NCBI RefSeq assembly: GCF_900198405.1
Contig: NZ_FZMR01000015.1
Span: forward strand, 24,724 to 88,723
Direction of reading: 5' to 3'
Origin: Helicobacter cetorum
GTDB taxonomy: Bacteria; Campylobacterota; Campylobacteria; Campylobacterales; Helicobacteraceae
Length of the DNA: 64,000 nucleotides
Under the pieces are notes generated by a model. It had not been told where the DNA came from, made no database searches, and saw nothing but the letters and a program-made list of their open reading frames with translations. The translations under genes and the position numbers were made by a program. This document shows positions 28,713 through 36,968 of the stretch, piece after piece. How positions within the stretch are numbered: the first letter of the stretch is position 1; each line of letters begins with the position of its first letter.

Positions 28713-29165
28713 ATGTATCAGCGTCCTTCTTTAAGTCATAGTTATCTTTATACGCCATTGTTATGGTGCGTATTATTTTATGCGTATAGTCTTTTTAGAG
28801 ATTTAATCCCTATTTTACCGCCTATGCTAGGGGTTTTATTTTTATTGTATGCTAGAGTGCATGAGCATTTTTTACTCTGTATTTTTGTCTTTATATGCTT
28901 GTTTTTATTTGAGAGCATGCATTTGCAAGTTTTAGGGGTTTTAGCTCTTTTATTCTTACTCTACTACCAGCTTATTTATAAAAATTCATTGCGTTTTTTA
29001 AATAATGGCTTTTCTTTCAAATGCTTGCATGTCTTTTTAATATACTTTTTGTATCTATCGCATTTTTTCTTTTCTATGCCAAGCTGGAATGATTTGTATC
29101 CTTTTATTATTTTTGCGCTCATAGAAAGCGCTCTGTGGAGTTCTTATGAAAAACTTGCGCTATAA
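28713..29165 (+). CDS. small polytopic membrane protein, MreD-like position (HP1566 type)
   Basis: A 150-residue protein consisting of about five hydrophobic helices with very few charged residues. Its place directly before mrdA (PBP2), overlapping it by 20 bases, is where MreD is found in many rod operons, and the size and topology fit. The sequence alone is too hydrophobic to confirm this by eye, so the MreD assignment is inference. Confidence 0.75.
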   Translation: MYQRPSLSHSYLYTPLLWCVLFYAYSLFRDLIPILPPMLGVLFLLYARVHEHFLLCIFVFICLFLFESMHLQVLGVLALLFLLYYQLIYKNSLRFLNNGFSFKCLHVFLIYFLYLSHFFFSMPSWNDLYPFIIFALIESALWSSYEKLAL

Positions 29166-30951
29166 CTTCTTGCTCTTTCTTTTTATTAGCATTTGGGCTA
29201 TCCTTGCTCTAAATCTCTTTGTCTTAAGCGTAAAAAACCAAGAATACTACGAAAAATTAGCCGAACGCAACATGACTAAAAAAGAATTTTTAGTTCCCAA
29301 AAGAGGCAATATCACCGATAGAAACCACAAGTTTTTAGCTGTAAATGAGCTTGTTTTTGGCGTGTTTTTGCCTAGTATGCTTAAAAAAAAGGAGTTATTA
29401 GAAAAAATTGAAATTATCCAAAAATATTTTCCTAATCTTTCAAAAGAAACCCTTCTAAGCAATTATCAAAAAGAAAATTCACTCTATAACCATAATCTTA
29501 TCAAGGTAATTGGCTTTATTCCTTATAAAACCATGCAACCTCTCTATACCAAGCTTATCCAACATAATGGCATTTTTGTGCATCCTTTAAACAAACGCTT
29601 TTATCCTAACGCCTCGCTTGCCTCGCATGTTTTAGGCTATGTAGGCGTAGCTAGTCTGCAAGATTTAAAAGATGATGAAGAGAGCCAATACAGCCAAATT
29701 GTAGGAAAAACCGGCATTGAAAAAGAATATAACAAGCATTTGCAAGGTAAAGTAGGCTATAAAATCATGCGAGTAAACGCTCTAAACCAAGAACTAGCCA
29801 CTTTAGAAACCGTGCCTCCAAGCACTAACAACCACTTGCAATTAAGCCTAGACAAACGCTTGCAAGAAGAGGCTAATGAGCTTTTTAAAGACAAGCGAGG
29901 GGTGCTTTTAGTGATGAATGTTAAAAATGGGGAATTATTAGTAGCTGGAAGTTATCCTGAATACAATTTAAATGATTTTGTAGGAGGAATTAGCCAAGAC
30001 AAGTGGCAAAAACTCCAAGATGATATTTATAACCCCCTATTAAACCGCTTTTCTAATGCACTCTACCCACCCGGCTCTGTAGTCAAAATGGGGGTAGGAC
30101 TAAGCTTTTTAGAAAATCTAAACATTACTGAAGACACCACTATTCCTACACCCCCTTATATTGAAGTAGGTAAGCGAAAATTTAGAGATTGGAAAAAAAT
30201 AGGGCATGGTAACTCTAATCTATATAAAGCCATTAGAGAATCTGTAGATGTGTATTTTTATAAATTTGGACTTGAAATCTCTATAGAAAAGCTTGCCAAA
30301 ACTTTAAGAGAAGTAGGCTTTGGTGAAAAAACAGGCGTTGATTTGCCCAATGAATTTGTAGGGATTGTGCCTGATCGTTTGTGGAAACTCAAGCGTTTTA
30401 ATCAAGATTGGAAAATGGGCGATACGCTCATCACCGCTATAGGTCAAGGCTCTTTTTTAGCCACGCCTTTACAAGTGCTTGTTTATACCGGACTTATTGC
30501 TACAGGAAAGCTTGCTACGCCCCATTTTGCCATGATGAATACAAGCGAGCTTAAAGACCCTTTGAGCGATTTTCAAAAAAAGAAACTCAAAGCTTTGCGT
30601 GTAGGCATGTATGAAGTGTGTAACCATAAAGACGGCACAGCGTATTATTCCACAAAAGGCTCTAAAGTAACTCTCGCTTGTAAAACCGGCACCGCACAAG
30701 TCATAGAAATCCCCCAAAGCATGATGACACGCATTAAAGAAAAGGATATGGAGTATTTCCACCGCTCGCACGCTTGGATTACAGCGTTTTTGCCTTATGA
30801 AAACCCTAAATATGCTATTACAATCTTAGTAGAGCATGGAGAAGGGGGTTCAAAACTTGGGGGTTTATTAGTTAAAATGAGCAACAAGCTCTATGAGCTT
30901 GGCTATATTTCTCAAAAAGATTTAAAGACCCCTCCTCCATTGAAAAACTAA
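29146..30951 (+). CDS. mrdA: penicillin-binding protein 2, elongation transpeptidase
   Basis: Cross-links peptidoglycan in the sidewall elongation complex. A single N-terminal anchor (about residues 8-28) is followed by the PBP dimerisation domain and the transpeptidase. The active Ser lies in PPGSVVKMG near 307, SVDVYFYKFG near 365 is in the SxN region, and the KTG box is in CKTGTAQ near 508. The 601-residue length is normal. It corresponds to HP1565. It is the last gene of the long operon from mltD. Confidence 0.96.
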   Translation: MKNLRYNFLLFLFISIWAILALNLFVLSVKNQEYYEKLAERNMTKKEFLVPKRGNITDRNHKFLAVNELVFGVFLPSMLKKKELLEKIEIIQKYFPNLSKETLLSNYQKENSLYNHNLIKVIGFIPYKTMQPLYTKLIQHNGIFVHPLNKRFYPNASLASHVLGYVGVASLQDLKDDEESQYSQIVGKTGIEKEYNKHLQGKVGYKIMRVNALNQELATLETVPPSTNNHLQLSLDKRLQEEANELFKDKRGVLLVMNVKNGELLVAGSYPEYNLNDFVGGISQDKWQKLQDDIYNPLLNRFSNALYPPGSVVKMGVGLSFLENLNITEDTTIPTPPYIEVGKRKFRDWKKIGHGNSNLYKAIRESVDVYFYKFGLEISIEKLAKTLREVGFGEKTGVDLPNEFVGIVPDRLWKLKRFNQDWKMGDTLITAIGQGSFLATPLQVLVYTGLIATGKLATPHFAMMNTSELKDPLSDFQKKKLKALRVGMYEVCNHKDGTAYYSTKGSKVTLACKTGTAQVIEIPQSMMTRIKEKDMEYFHRSHAWITAFLPYENPKYAITILVEHGEGGSKLGGLLVKMSNKLYELGYISQKDLKTPPPLKN

Positions 30952-31032
30952 AAACTAAAGCTAAAATATTAAAGTTTTTTTGCTAAAGAAATGCCTTTTT
31001 AGTTGTCAATTTAAATATATAAGAGTTTTGTG

Positions 31033-31059
31033 CTAATCTCTTTATTAAGAAGAGATTAG
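31033..31059. terminator. stem-loop between convergent mrdA and metQ
   Basis: CTAATCTCTT at 31033-31042 pairs perfectly with AAGAGATTAG at 31050-31059, with a 7-base loop. It starts 8 bases beyond the metQ stop. Neither strand has a strong T-run behind it, so it may terminate weakly in both directions. Confidence 0.5.
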
Positions 31060-31067
31060 ACATCAAA

Positions 31068-31883
31068 TTAAAATGCAGGAATAATAGCCCCTTTGTATGT
31101 ATCAGCAATAAATTGCTTGGTCTTATCACTCTGCAAGGCTTGGATAAGCTTTTTTATCCCCTCGTTTTCAGCATTATCCTCACGAGTAACTAAAATATTA
31201 GCATAAGGAGAATCCTTGCCTTCTGAAAATAAAGGGTTAGTAAGCTTGCCTTGCAAAGCGTAATTTCCGGGAACTACAGCCCCCTCTACGTCATCTAAAA
31301 CTTTAGCTAACATAGCAGATTCTAAGGGCTTGATTTTAACCTTATAAGGATTTTTGATAATATCAAACTCGTTCGCATATAAATTGCTTGGGTCTTTGAG
31401 CGTGATAATCCCTTGCTTATGCAATAAAATTAATGCTCTGCCTTGATTGCTTGGGTCATTTGGCACTGCAATCATAGAGCCTTTCTTCAAATCTTTAATA
31501 TTAGTGATTTTTTTAGAATAAAATCTTAAAGGCTCTATATGAATGCTTGCTACATCAATCAAGTGTGCATGCCTATCTAAATTAAATCGGTCTAAATAAG
31601 GGCGGTGCTGAAAAAAATTCGCATCTAATGAGCCATCTATTAAAGCTAAATTTGGCGTAACATAATCTGTAAAAGGCACAATGATTAAAGCAATGCCTTG
31701 CTCTTTTAAATCTTCTGCCACAGATTGTAAAATTTGAGCATGCGGAATAGGAGTAGCCCCTACTTTAATCTCCTGAGTGATTTCATATTTTTCCTTTTTT
31801 TCCTTATGTTTATGCGCTTGCAAAGTATTCAAGCAACCCAAAATCACCATAACCACGCAAAAAACACGCTTTAAAATACCCAT
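31068..31883 (-). CDS. metQ: methionine-binding lipoprotein MetQ
   Basis: Captures methionine for the MetNI importer. The signal ends in VILGC with Cys17 as lipidation site, and a His/Lys-rich stretch (HKHKEKKEK) follows. The NlpA/MetQ signature is clear: KVGATPIPHAQIL near 42, PNLALIDGSLDANFFQH near 85 and VPNDPSNQGRAL near 147. It corresponds to HP1564. It is on its own, about 9 kb from metNI, as in H. pylori. AAAGGAG precedes the ATG. Confidence 0.93.
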   Translation of the reverse strand: MGILKRVFCVVMVILGCLNTLQAHKHKEKKEKYEITQEIKVGATPIPHAQILQSVAEDLKEQGIALIIVPFTDYVTPNLALIDGSLDANFFQHRPYLDRFNLDRHAHLIDVASIHIEPLRFYSKKITNIKDLKKGSMIAVPNDPSNQGRALILLHKQGIITLKDPSNLYANEFDIIKNPYKVKIKPLESAMLAKVLDDVEGAVVPGNYALQGKLTNPLFSEGKDSPYANILVTREDNAENEGIKKLIQALQSDKTKQFIADTYKGAIIPAF

Positions 31884-32026
31884 AAAACTCCTTTAATCTT
31901 AAAAAATAACCGCTTTTTATAAGCCAGCTCTCAAAAAATATGCCTCTAAATCTAATTAAAAACGCTCTCAAAGCTAAACATCTAAATGTAAAATGATAAA
32001 AAAATAAAAAATGAAAAAGAAAGAAT

Positions 32027-32050
32027 TGGCAAGGAAAATTCCCCTTGCCA
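32027..32050 (-). terminator. rho-independent terminator of tsaA
   Basis: TGGCAAGG at 32027-32034 and CCTTGCCA at 32043-32050 form a perfect 8-bp stem. On the minus strand a T-rich run follows it (ATTCTTTCTTTTTC). It lies about 30 bases past the tsaA stop and separates tsaA from metQ. Confidence 0.78.
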
Positions 32051-32080
32051 GAATTAAAATCCGTTAGTTCAAACGACCAA

Positions 32081-32677
32081 TTAAAGCTTATCAGCGTGGT
32101 CTTTAAGATACTCTGCAACGCCCTCAGCAGTCGCTTTCATACCTTTATCACCTTTTCTCCAACCAGCTGGGCAAACTTCACCATACTCTTCAAAGAATAA
32201 AAGCGCATCGACCATGCGAAGCATTTCATCTACATTTCTACCTAGTGGTAAATCATTGATTACTGCATGTCTTACTTTCATGTTTTTATCAATTAAGAAA
32301 GAACCTCTTAAAGCAATCGCCTCATTAAACAATACATCATAATCTCTAGAAATACTCTTAGTAATATCAGCTACCATAGGGAAAGATACTTGACCGATAC
32401 CGCCTTTTTCTACAGGGGTATTCTTCCAAGCAAAATGCACTTGCTCGCTATCAATAGACACACCAATAACATTAAAACCTTTTTCTTGGAAGTCTTTCAC
32501 TCTGTGGTCAAACGCAATAATTTCTGAAGGGCATACAAAAGTAAAATCTTTTGGCCAAAAGAATAGCACTGCACCATTTTTACCTAAATTCTTAGAAAGC
32601 TCAAAATGCTCATCAATTTGGTTATTTCCTAAAACCGCAGGGGCTTTAAAATCTGGGGCAAGTTTTGTAACTAACAT
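32081..32677 (-). CDS. tsaA: alkyl hydroperoxide reductase / 2-Cys peroxiredoxin
   Basis: Reduces organic peroxides and hydrogen peroxide with electrons from thioredoxin in Helicobacter. The peroxidatic Cys is in FTFVCPSEIIAF near residue 49 and the resolving Cys in EVCPAGW near 170. The 198-residue length is normal for AhpC/TsaA. It corresponds to HP1563, an abundant protein in H. pylori. AAGGAG lies upstream of the ATG. The 278-base gap towards ceuE holds a strong inverted repeat. Confidence 0.97.
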   Translation of the reverse strand: MLVTKLAPDFKAPAVLGNNQIDEHFELSKNLGKNGAVLFFWPKDFTFVCPSEIIAFDHRVKDFQEKGFNVIGVSIDSEQVHFAWKNTPVEKGGIGQVSFPMVADITKSISRDYDVLFNEAIALRGSFLIDKNMKVRHAVINDLPLGRNVDEMLRMVDALLFFEEYGEVCPAGWRKGDKGMKATAEGVAEYLKDHADKL

Positions 32678-32769
32678 AATACAACTCCTTAAATATTTTA
32701 AAAATTTCGTTAAATCAAACAGATTTAATTTTGATTATTGTTTTCCACTTAAAAGGAAACATAGCGAAG

Positions 32770-32798
32770 TATATTCTTAAAAAGTTAATAAGAATATA
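32770..32798. promoter_or_regulatory. 10-bp perfect inverted repeat with 9-bp spacer, likely operator
   Basis: TATATTCTTA at 32770-32779 and TAAGAATATA at 32789-32798 are perfect reverse complements. The site is 93-121 bases upstream of tsaA and about 107-135 bases upstream of the ceuE -10 box. Its geometry suits a dimeric regulator. Fur, NikR and other metal or redox regulators are candidates because of the flanking genes, but the sequence is not a standard box I can name. Confidence 0.5.
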
Positions 32799-32904
32799 TT
32801 TTCTTTCATATTTTGAGATTTTATAAAAAATAGTTTCATTTTTACTATATTTTCATAACGATTAAAACAATATCTTTGATTAACAAATAGTTTTCTAAGA
32901 GTGT

Positions 32905-32910
32905 TATAAT
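32905..32910 (+). promoter_or_regulatory. -10 box of ceuE
   Basis: A perfect TATAAT in the extended context TGTTATAAT, 45 bases before the ATG. The upstream DNA is strongly AT-rich. Confidence 0.6.
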
Positions 32911-32955
32911 GCTCTCTTTAATCATATTCTTAATCTCAAAGAAAGGCGAAACATC

Positions 32956-33960
32956 ATGTTTGCAACTCGTTTAAAAAAAACTTTAGCCCCCTATTTGTTA
33001 GGTGCATTTTTAGCCTCTATATCCTTACCTAGCATTTCTAATGCTTCCACACAAGAAATCAAAGTCAAAGATTACTTTGGAGAGCAAACCTTTAAGCTCC
33101 CTATTCACAAAATGATTTATCTAGGAAGTTATGCTGAAGTGCCAGCAATGCTTGGCACTTGGGATAAGGTCGTGGGTCTTTCTCGCTATGGCTTTAGAAT
33201 TGATATTAATCAAGTAACCGCTAAAAACCTCAATAGCATTCAATCTATTGGTGGAGACCATCTCTCAGCACTCAATACTGAAGAGCTGAAAAAACTTGCC
33301 CCTGATGTGGTGGTAACTTTTGTGGGTAATCCTAAGGCTATTGAATACGCTAAAAAATTTCATATCTCTTTTTTATCTTTTCAAGAGCAAAGTATAGAAG
33401 AGGCGATAAATAACATTAAAACACAAGCTAGTATCTTGCAAATTGATGCGTCTAAAAAGTTTGCAAAAATGCAAGAAACTCTAAACTTTGTCAAAGAGCG
33501 TTTAAGAAATGTTAAGAGAAAAAAAGGAATAGAATTTTTTCATAAAATTAACATGGTAAGCGGTCATCATGCAATCAGCTCTGATATATTAGAAAAAGGT
33601 GGCATAGATAATTTTGGCTTAAAATATGTTAAATTTGGGCGTGCTGAAATCAATATGGAAAAGATTGTTAAAGAAAACCCAGAGATTATTTTCATTTGGT
33701 GGGTAAGCGCTTTAAAACCTGAAGATGTTTTAAATAACCCTCAATTTAGCACTATTAAAGCGGTTAAAAACAAGCAAGTTTATAAACTCCCTACAATGGA
33801 TATTGGTGGGCCTAGAGCGCCTTTAATCAGCTTGTTTATCGCTACAAAAGCCTACCCAGAGGCCTTTAAGGGCGTAGATATTAATGAAATTGTTAAGGAC
33901 TATTACAAAGTCGTTTTTGACTTAGATGAAAAAGAAGTTCAAAAATTTCTTTGGGAATAG
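32956..33960 (+). CDS. ceuE: periplasmic metal-chelate binding protein, CeuE type
   Basis: A cluster-A/FecB-like binding protein for ABC import. The signal peptide covers about residues 1-30 (ending SISNA). The two-lobe fold is seen in MIYLGSYAEVPAMLGTWDKVVGLSRYG and KLAPDVVVTFVGNP. In H. pylori CeuE-type proteins (HP1561, HP1562) are tied to nickel or iron-chelate uptake. 26695 has two tandem copies; only one is present here. AAAGGCG precedes the ATG. Confidence 0.88.
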   Translation: MFATRLKKTLAPYLLGAFLASISLPSISNASTQEIKVKDYFGEQTFKLPIHKMIYLGSYAEVPAMLGTWDKVVGLSRYGFRIDINQVTAKNLNSIQSIGGDHLSALNTEELKKLAPDVVVTFVGNPKAIEYAKKFHISFLSFQEQSIEEAINNIKTQASILQIDASKKFAKMQETLNFVKERLRNVKRKKGIEFFHKINMVSGHHAISSDILEKGGIDNFGLKYVKFGRAEINMEKIVKENPEIIFIWWVSALKPEDVLNNPQFSTIKAVKNKQVYKLPTMDIGGPRAPLISLFIATKAYPEAFKGVDINEIVKDYYKVVFDLDEKEVQKFLWE

Positions 33961-33974
33961 CTTTAAAAGCCTTG

Positions 33975-35150
33975 CTAAGAAATCTCATCTTTTGCATATC
34001 TAGCAAGGCTCAAAACCAATCCAACCGCTATGCAATTAGCCAATAAAGAGCTACCCCCATAGCTTAAAAACGGCACCGCCAAACCTTTAACCGGAAAAAT
34101 CCCCCCCACCCCAAACGCATTGATAATCAAAGAAAATCCTAGTAATAATGCCATTCCTATACAAAACAAAGCGTATTTAGGCTCTTTTAACCGATTAGCA
34201 ATCTTAACAATCATCATTAAGATTGCCAAAAATACTGCTACACAAAAAAATAATCCCAAAAACCCTAATTCTTCTGCAATTCCGGCTAAGACCATATCCG
34301 TATGCACCTCACTCAAAAAACCTAGCTTAATTTGCCCTAGTCCTAGCCCTTGTCCAAGCAACCCCCCATTATGAATGGCATTTCCTGCATGAAAGATTTG
34401 ATAAGATTCGGGTAAATCGCTCACTTTAAGAGCGTTTGCTAATTTATCAGGCAAGAGTGTAAAAAGTGAATTTTGCAAATTAGACCACCACAATTTCAAA
34501 CGCAAAATCCTATGAGCGCTTGTAACAATCGCTAAAACACCCACTGCAAATGCCACTGAGACAATCATACCTACTAATTGAGTGCTACCCCCAGAAAACA
34601 CCAACAAAACTGCAAAAACAGCCCCCAAGAGAACAATTTGCCCCAAATCATTTTGCATAACTCCAATCACAAAAGCCAAAAACAAAAAGACAAGCGAATA
34701 AGGGATAAGGGTTATCATCTCTTCTTTTACATTTGATTTGTCTTGCAGAACAAAGGTGCGAGACAAGCTCCATGCAAGAAAAAAAGTAAAACCAATTTTT
34801 AAAAACTCCAAAGGCGCTAGAGAGAAAAACCCTAAGCGAATCCAGCGCTTTGCTCCTCCTGCACTACTTGAAAGGCTTTCAGGCAAAAAGACCATGCCAA
34901 TAGTCAATAACAAGGGAAGAAAAAAGAGTAAAAAACCTAAAGGACTAAACCACTTTTTAGGGTCTAATTTTGACAAACCCCACATAATCCCTATACCCAA
35001 AATAGCACTAATTAATTGACGCTCAAAAAAATGAAACTCTCCATAATGATACAGCACAACGCTCGTATAGCTAGAGAGAGAATAGCTCATCAATACCCCA
35101 AAAAAAATTAACAATGAGGCACAAAAAAACAGATTTCTATCTGCAGTCAT
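33975..35150 (-). CDS. ftsW: FtsW/RodA/SpoVE family peptidoglycan glycosyltransferase
   Basis: An integral membrane protein of 391 residues with about ten helices. SEDS family motifs are visible: GGAKRWIRLGFFSLAPLEFLK near 98, AGNAIHNGGLLGQGLGLGQIK near 255 and VKGLAVPFLSYGGSSLLANC near 356. SEDS proteins polymerise glycan strands with a partner PBP. It corresponds to HP1560. I call it FtsW because RodA lies elsewhere in H. pylori, but the sequence itself allows either. Confidence 0.85.
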   Translation of the reverse strand: MTADRNLFFCASLLIFFGVLMSYSLSSYTSVVLYHYGEFHFFERQLISAILGIGIMWGLSKLDPKKWFSPLGFLLFFLPLLLTIGMVFLPESLSSSAGGAKRWIRLGFFSLAPLEFLKIGFTFFLAWSLSRTFVLQDKSNVKEEMITLIPYSLVFLFLAFVIGVMQNDLGQIVLLGAVFAVLLVFSGGSTQLVGMIVSVAFAVGVLAIVTSAHRILRLKLWWSNLQNSLFTLLPDKLANALKVSDLPESYQIFHAGNAIHNGGLLGQGLGLGQIKLGFLSEVHTDMVLAGIAEELGFLGLFFCVAVFLAILMMIVKIANRLKEPKYALFCIGMALLLGFSLIINAFGVGGIFPVKGLAVPFLSYGGSSLLANCIAVGLVLSLARYAKDEIS

Positions 35151-35358
35151 TTTCTTTATCCCTTGCCTGTAGAATGCCCTTCTTAATAAAAATTTTTAAC
35201 TCAAATTATAATCAATCAAATTTTTAAGGCTTTTTAGAGATATTTTACACTATAATAGTTTAAAATTTTGCTCGCTTTTTAGCGTCTCTCAAAGGATACT
35301 TGCAGTAATTGTGCAATCTCTTCTATGGCTATACTTAAAGAATTAAAAATAGCTAGAA

Positions 35359-35376
35359 TTGGAACAATTTTTGCAT
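35359..35376 (+). promoter_or_regulatory. sigma-54 (RpoN) promoter of flgB
   Basis: TTGGAACAATTTTTGCAT has GG at 35361-35362 and GC at 35373-35374, exactly 10 bases apart, matching the -24/-12 consensus TGGCAC-N5-TTGCA. In H. pylori, rod and hook genes belong to the RpoN class controlled by FlgR/FlgS. The flgB ATG is 52 bases downstream. Confidence 0.85.
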
Positions 35377-35427
35377 AGCGTAGCTTGATAGTTGCATAAA
35401 GAGCTAAATTGTTAAAAGGTTTTTGAT

Positions 35428-35850
35428 ATGGATTTTTCTAAAGCGTTTCCCCTTGCTTATAAAGCGATGGATTATCGGGCTTTGCGCCAAGATATGATTG
35501 CTTCTAACATCGCTAATGTGGACACACCTTTTTACAGACCTAAAGATTTGGATTTTGAAAGCGTCTTAGCTGAAAAAAAAGCTGAAATTTTTGACAACAA
35601 ATCTAGTCAAATCCTTTCTTTAGCCCATACAAACCCTAGACATTTAAGCTTTAAAGACAGCAGTTCGCAAGGGGCGAGCCTCTTTTATAGAGATGGGCAT
35701 TTAGCTAAAAATGATGGCAACAGCGTGGATTTAGACATTGAAACGAGTGAAATGGGTAAAAACTCTACCATGTATTTGGCTCTAAGCACGGCGTTAAAAA
35801 AATATCGTAGCGTTGTTAATTATGCTATTGAATCTAGCAAGAGTTTATGA
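35428..35850 (+). CDS. flgB: flagellar basal-body proximal rod protein FlgB
   Basis: A rod subunit next to the MS ring. The N-terminal rod motif is MIASNIANVDTPFYRPKDLDF (residues 23-43). The C-terminal helix (LSTALKKYRSVVNYAIESS) packs with it in the coiled core. The 140-residue length is normal. It is first in flgB-flgC, behind the RpoN promoter, and is separated from flgC by 14 bases. It corresponds to HP1559. Confidence 0.96.
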   Translation: MDFSKAFPLAYKAMDYRALRQDMIASNIANVDTPFYRPKDLDFESVLAEKKAEIFDNKSSQILSLAHTNPRHLSFKDSSSQGASLFYRDGHLAKNDGNSVDLDIETSEMGKNSTMYLALSTALKKYRSVVNYAIESSKSL

Positions 35851-35864
35851 TTTAAAGGAATAAC

Positions 35865-36350
35865 ATGTTTTTATCTTCTTTTGACATTAGTGGTTATGGC
35901 TTGTCTGCCCAACGCTTAAGAGCTAATCTTATTTCTTCTAACATCGCCAATGCTAACACCACTCGCACAAGCGAAGGAGGTCCTTATAGAAGACAAGAAG
36001 CAGTATTCAAAGCTTTTGATTTCAATGAAATTTTAAATCAAAAACTTACCCAAAACAATCAAGTTATCCCTTATGAAGACCCCTTAAATGAGGGCGATGA
36101 CAGCTCGCTAGTCCCCATAACCGGTGTAGTTGTGGATAAAATCGTGCGTGATGATAGCAAACCATTGATGAAGTATGACCCAAGCCACCCTGATGCCAAT
36201 GCTCAAGGTTATGTAGCATATCCTAATGTGAATGCAGTCGTTGAAATGGCAGATTTAGTAGAGGCAACTAGAGCCTATCAAGCCAATGTTTCAGCTTTTC
36301 AAAGCACTAAAAATATGGCAAACAATGCTATTAGCATGATACAAACATAA
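35865..36350 (+). CDS. flgC: flagellar basal-body rod protein FlgC
   Basis: A proximal rod subunit of 161 residues. The family N-terminus LSAQRLRANLISSNIANANT and C-terminus YPNVNAVVEMADLVEATRAY with YQANVSAF are plain. It has its own AAAGGA site 14 bases after flgB. It corresponds to HP1558. Confidence 0.96.
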   Translation: MFLSSFDISGYGLSAQRLRANLISSNIANANTTRTSEGGPYRRQEAVFKAFDFNEILNQKLTQNNQVIPYEDPLNEGDDSSLVPITGVVVDKIVRDDSKPLMKYDPSHPDANAQGYVAYPNVNAVVEMADLVEATRAYQANVSAFQSTKNMANNAISMIQT

Positions 36351-36460
36351 GCTATCTTATGAAGAATAAAAGAGCTAAAATTATGATTATTAACTAAAAT
36401 ATGGGTAAAATGCTTTGCAAAATAGAAATTTTAAAAAATTAAAGAGCTTAAGGAGGTTTT

Positions 36461-36790
36461 ATGCAAGCCATACATAATGACAAGAGCTTACTGAACGCTT
36501 TCTCTGAGCTTAATACAGACAATAAAGCCAGACAAGAAGAAACAGGGAACGCTTTCAAAGAGCAAAAAGGCGGAGAGTTCTCACGACTTCTCAAGCAATC
36601 TATCAATGAGCTTAACAGCACGCAAGAGCAGTCTGATAAAGCTATCGCAGACATGGCGACCGGACAAATCAAGGATTTGCACCAAGCAGCCATTGCTATT
36701 GGTAGGGCTGAGACAAGCATGAAACTTATGCTTGAAGTGCGCAATAAAGCTATTAGTGCTTATAAAGAACTCTTAAGAACGCAAATCTAG
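36461..36790 (+). CDS. fliE: flagellar hook-basal body protein FliE
   Basis: A 109-residue adaptor between the MS ring and the rod. The conserved C-terminal part (DLHQAAIAIGRAETSMKLML, then VRNKAISAYKELLRTQI) is typical. A strong AAGGAGG lies upstream. The 110-base gap after flgC leaves room for its own promoter, though it is probably also read from the flgB promoter. It corresponds to HP1557. Confidence 0.95.
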   Translation: MQAIHNDKSLLNAFSELNTDNKARQEETGNAFKEQKGGEFSRLLKQSINELNSTQEQSDKAIADMATGQIKDLHQAAIAIGRAETSMKLMLEVRNKAISAYKELLRTQI

Positions 36791-36818
36791 TTTTTAAGTG
36801 TTTTGTTCTAAAAAAACA

Positions 36819-36852
36819 ACGCCCCTTTCCTATTTCTCCCTATTGGGGTGCG
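36819..36852 (+). terminator. possible fliE terminator
   Basis: ACGCCCC at 36819-36825 pairs with GGGGTGCGT at 36844-36852, with a bulged T. Only a short T3 follows. A weak call. Confidence 0.35.
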
Positions 36853-36968
36853 TTTCAAATCCTTGCAAACTTACCATTAAGAAGGCAGTTACCATTACTC
36901 CATCTCTAGTTTTTTACAAGACTAAACAGCTAGTTTTTGACAAGTTTTTTAATAGGTTGGGGCTTTAA

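Noticed and set aside
31018..31059. The stem-loop near 31033 as a tRNA or small RNA gene
   Set aside because: A single 10-bp stem with no cloverleaf, no promoter and convergent gene ends on both sides; a 3'-end structure is simpler.
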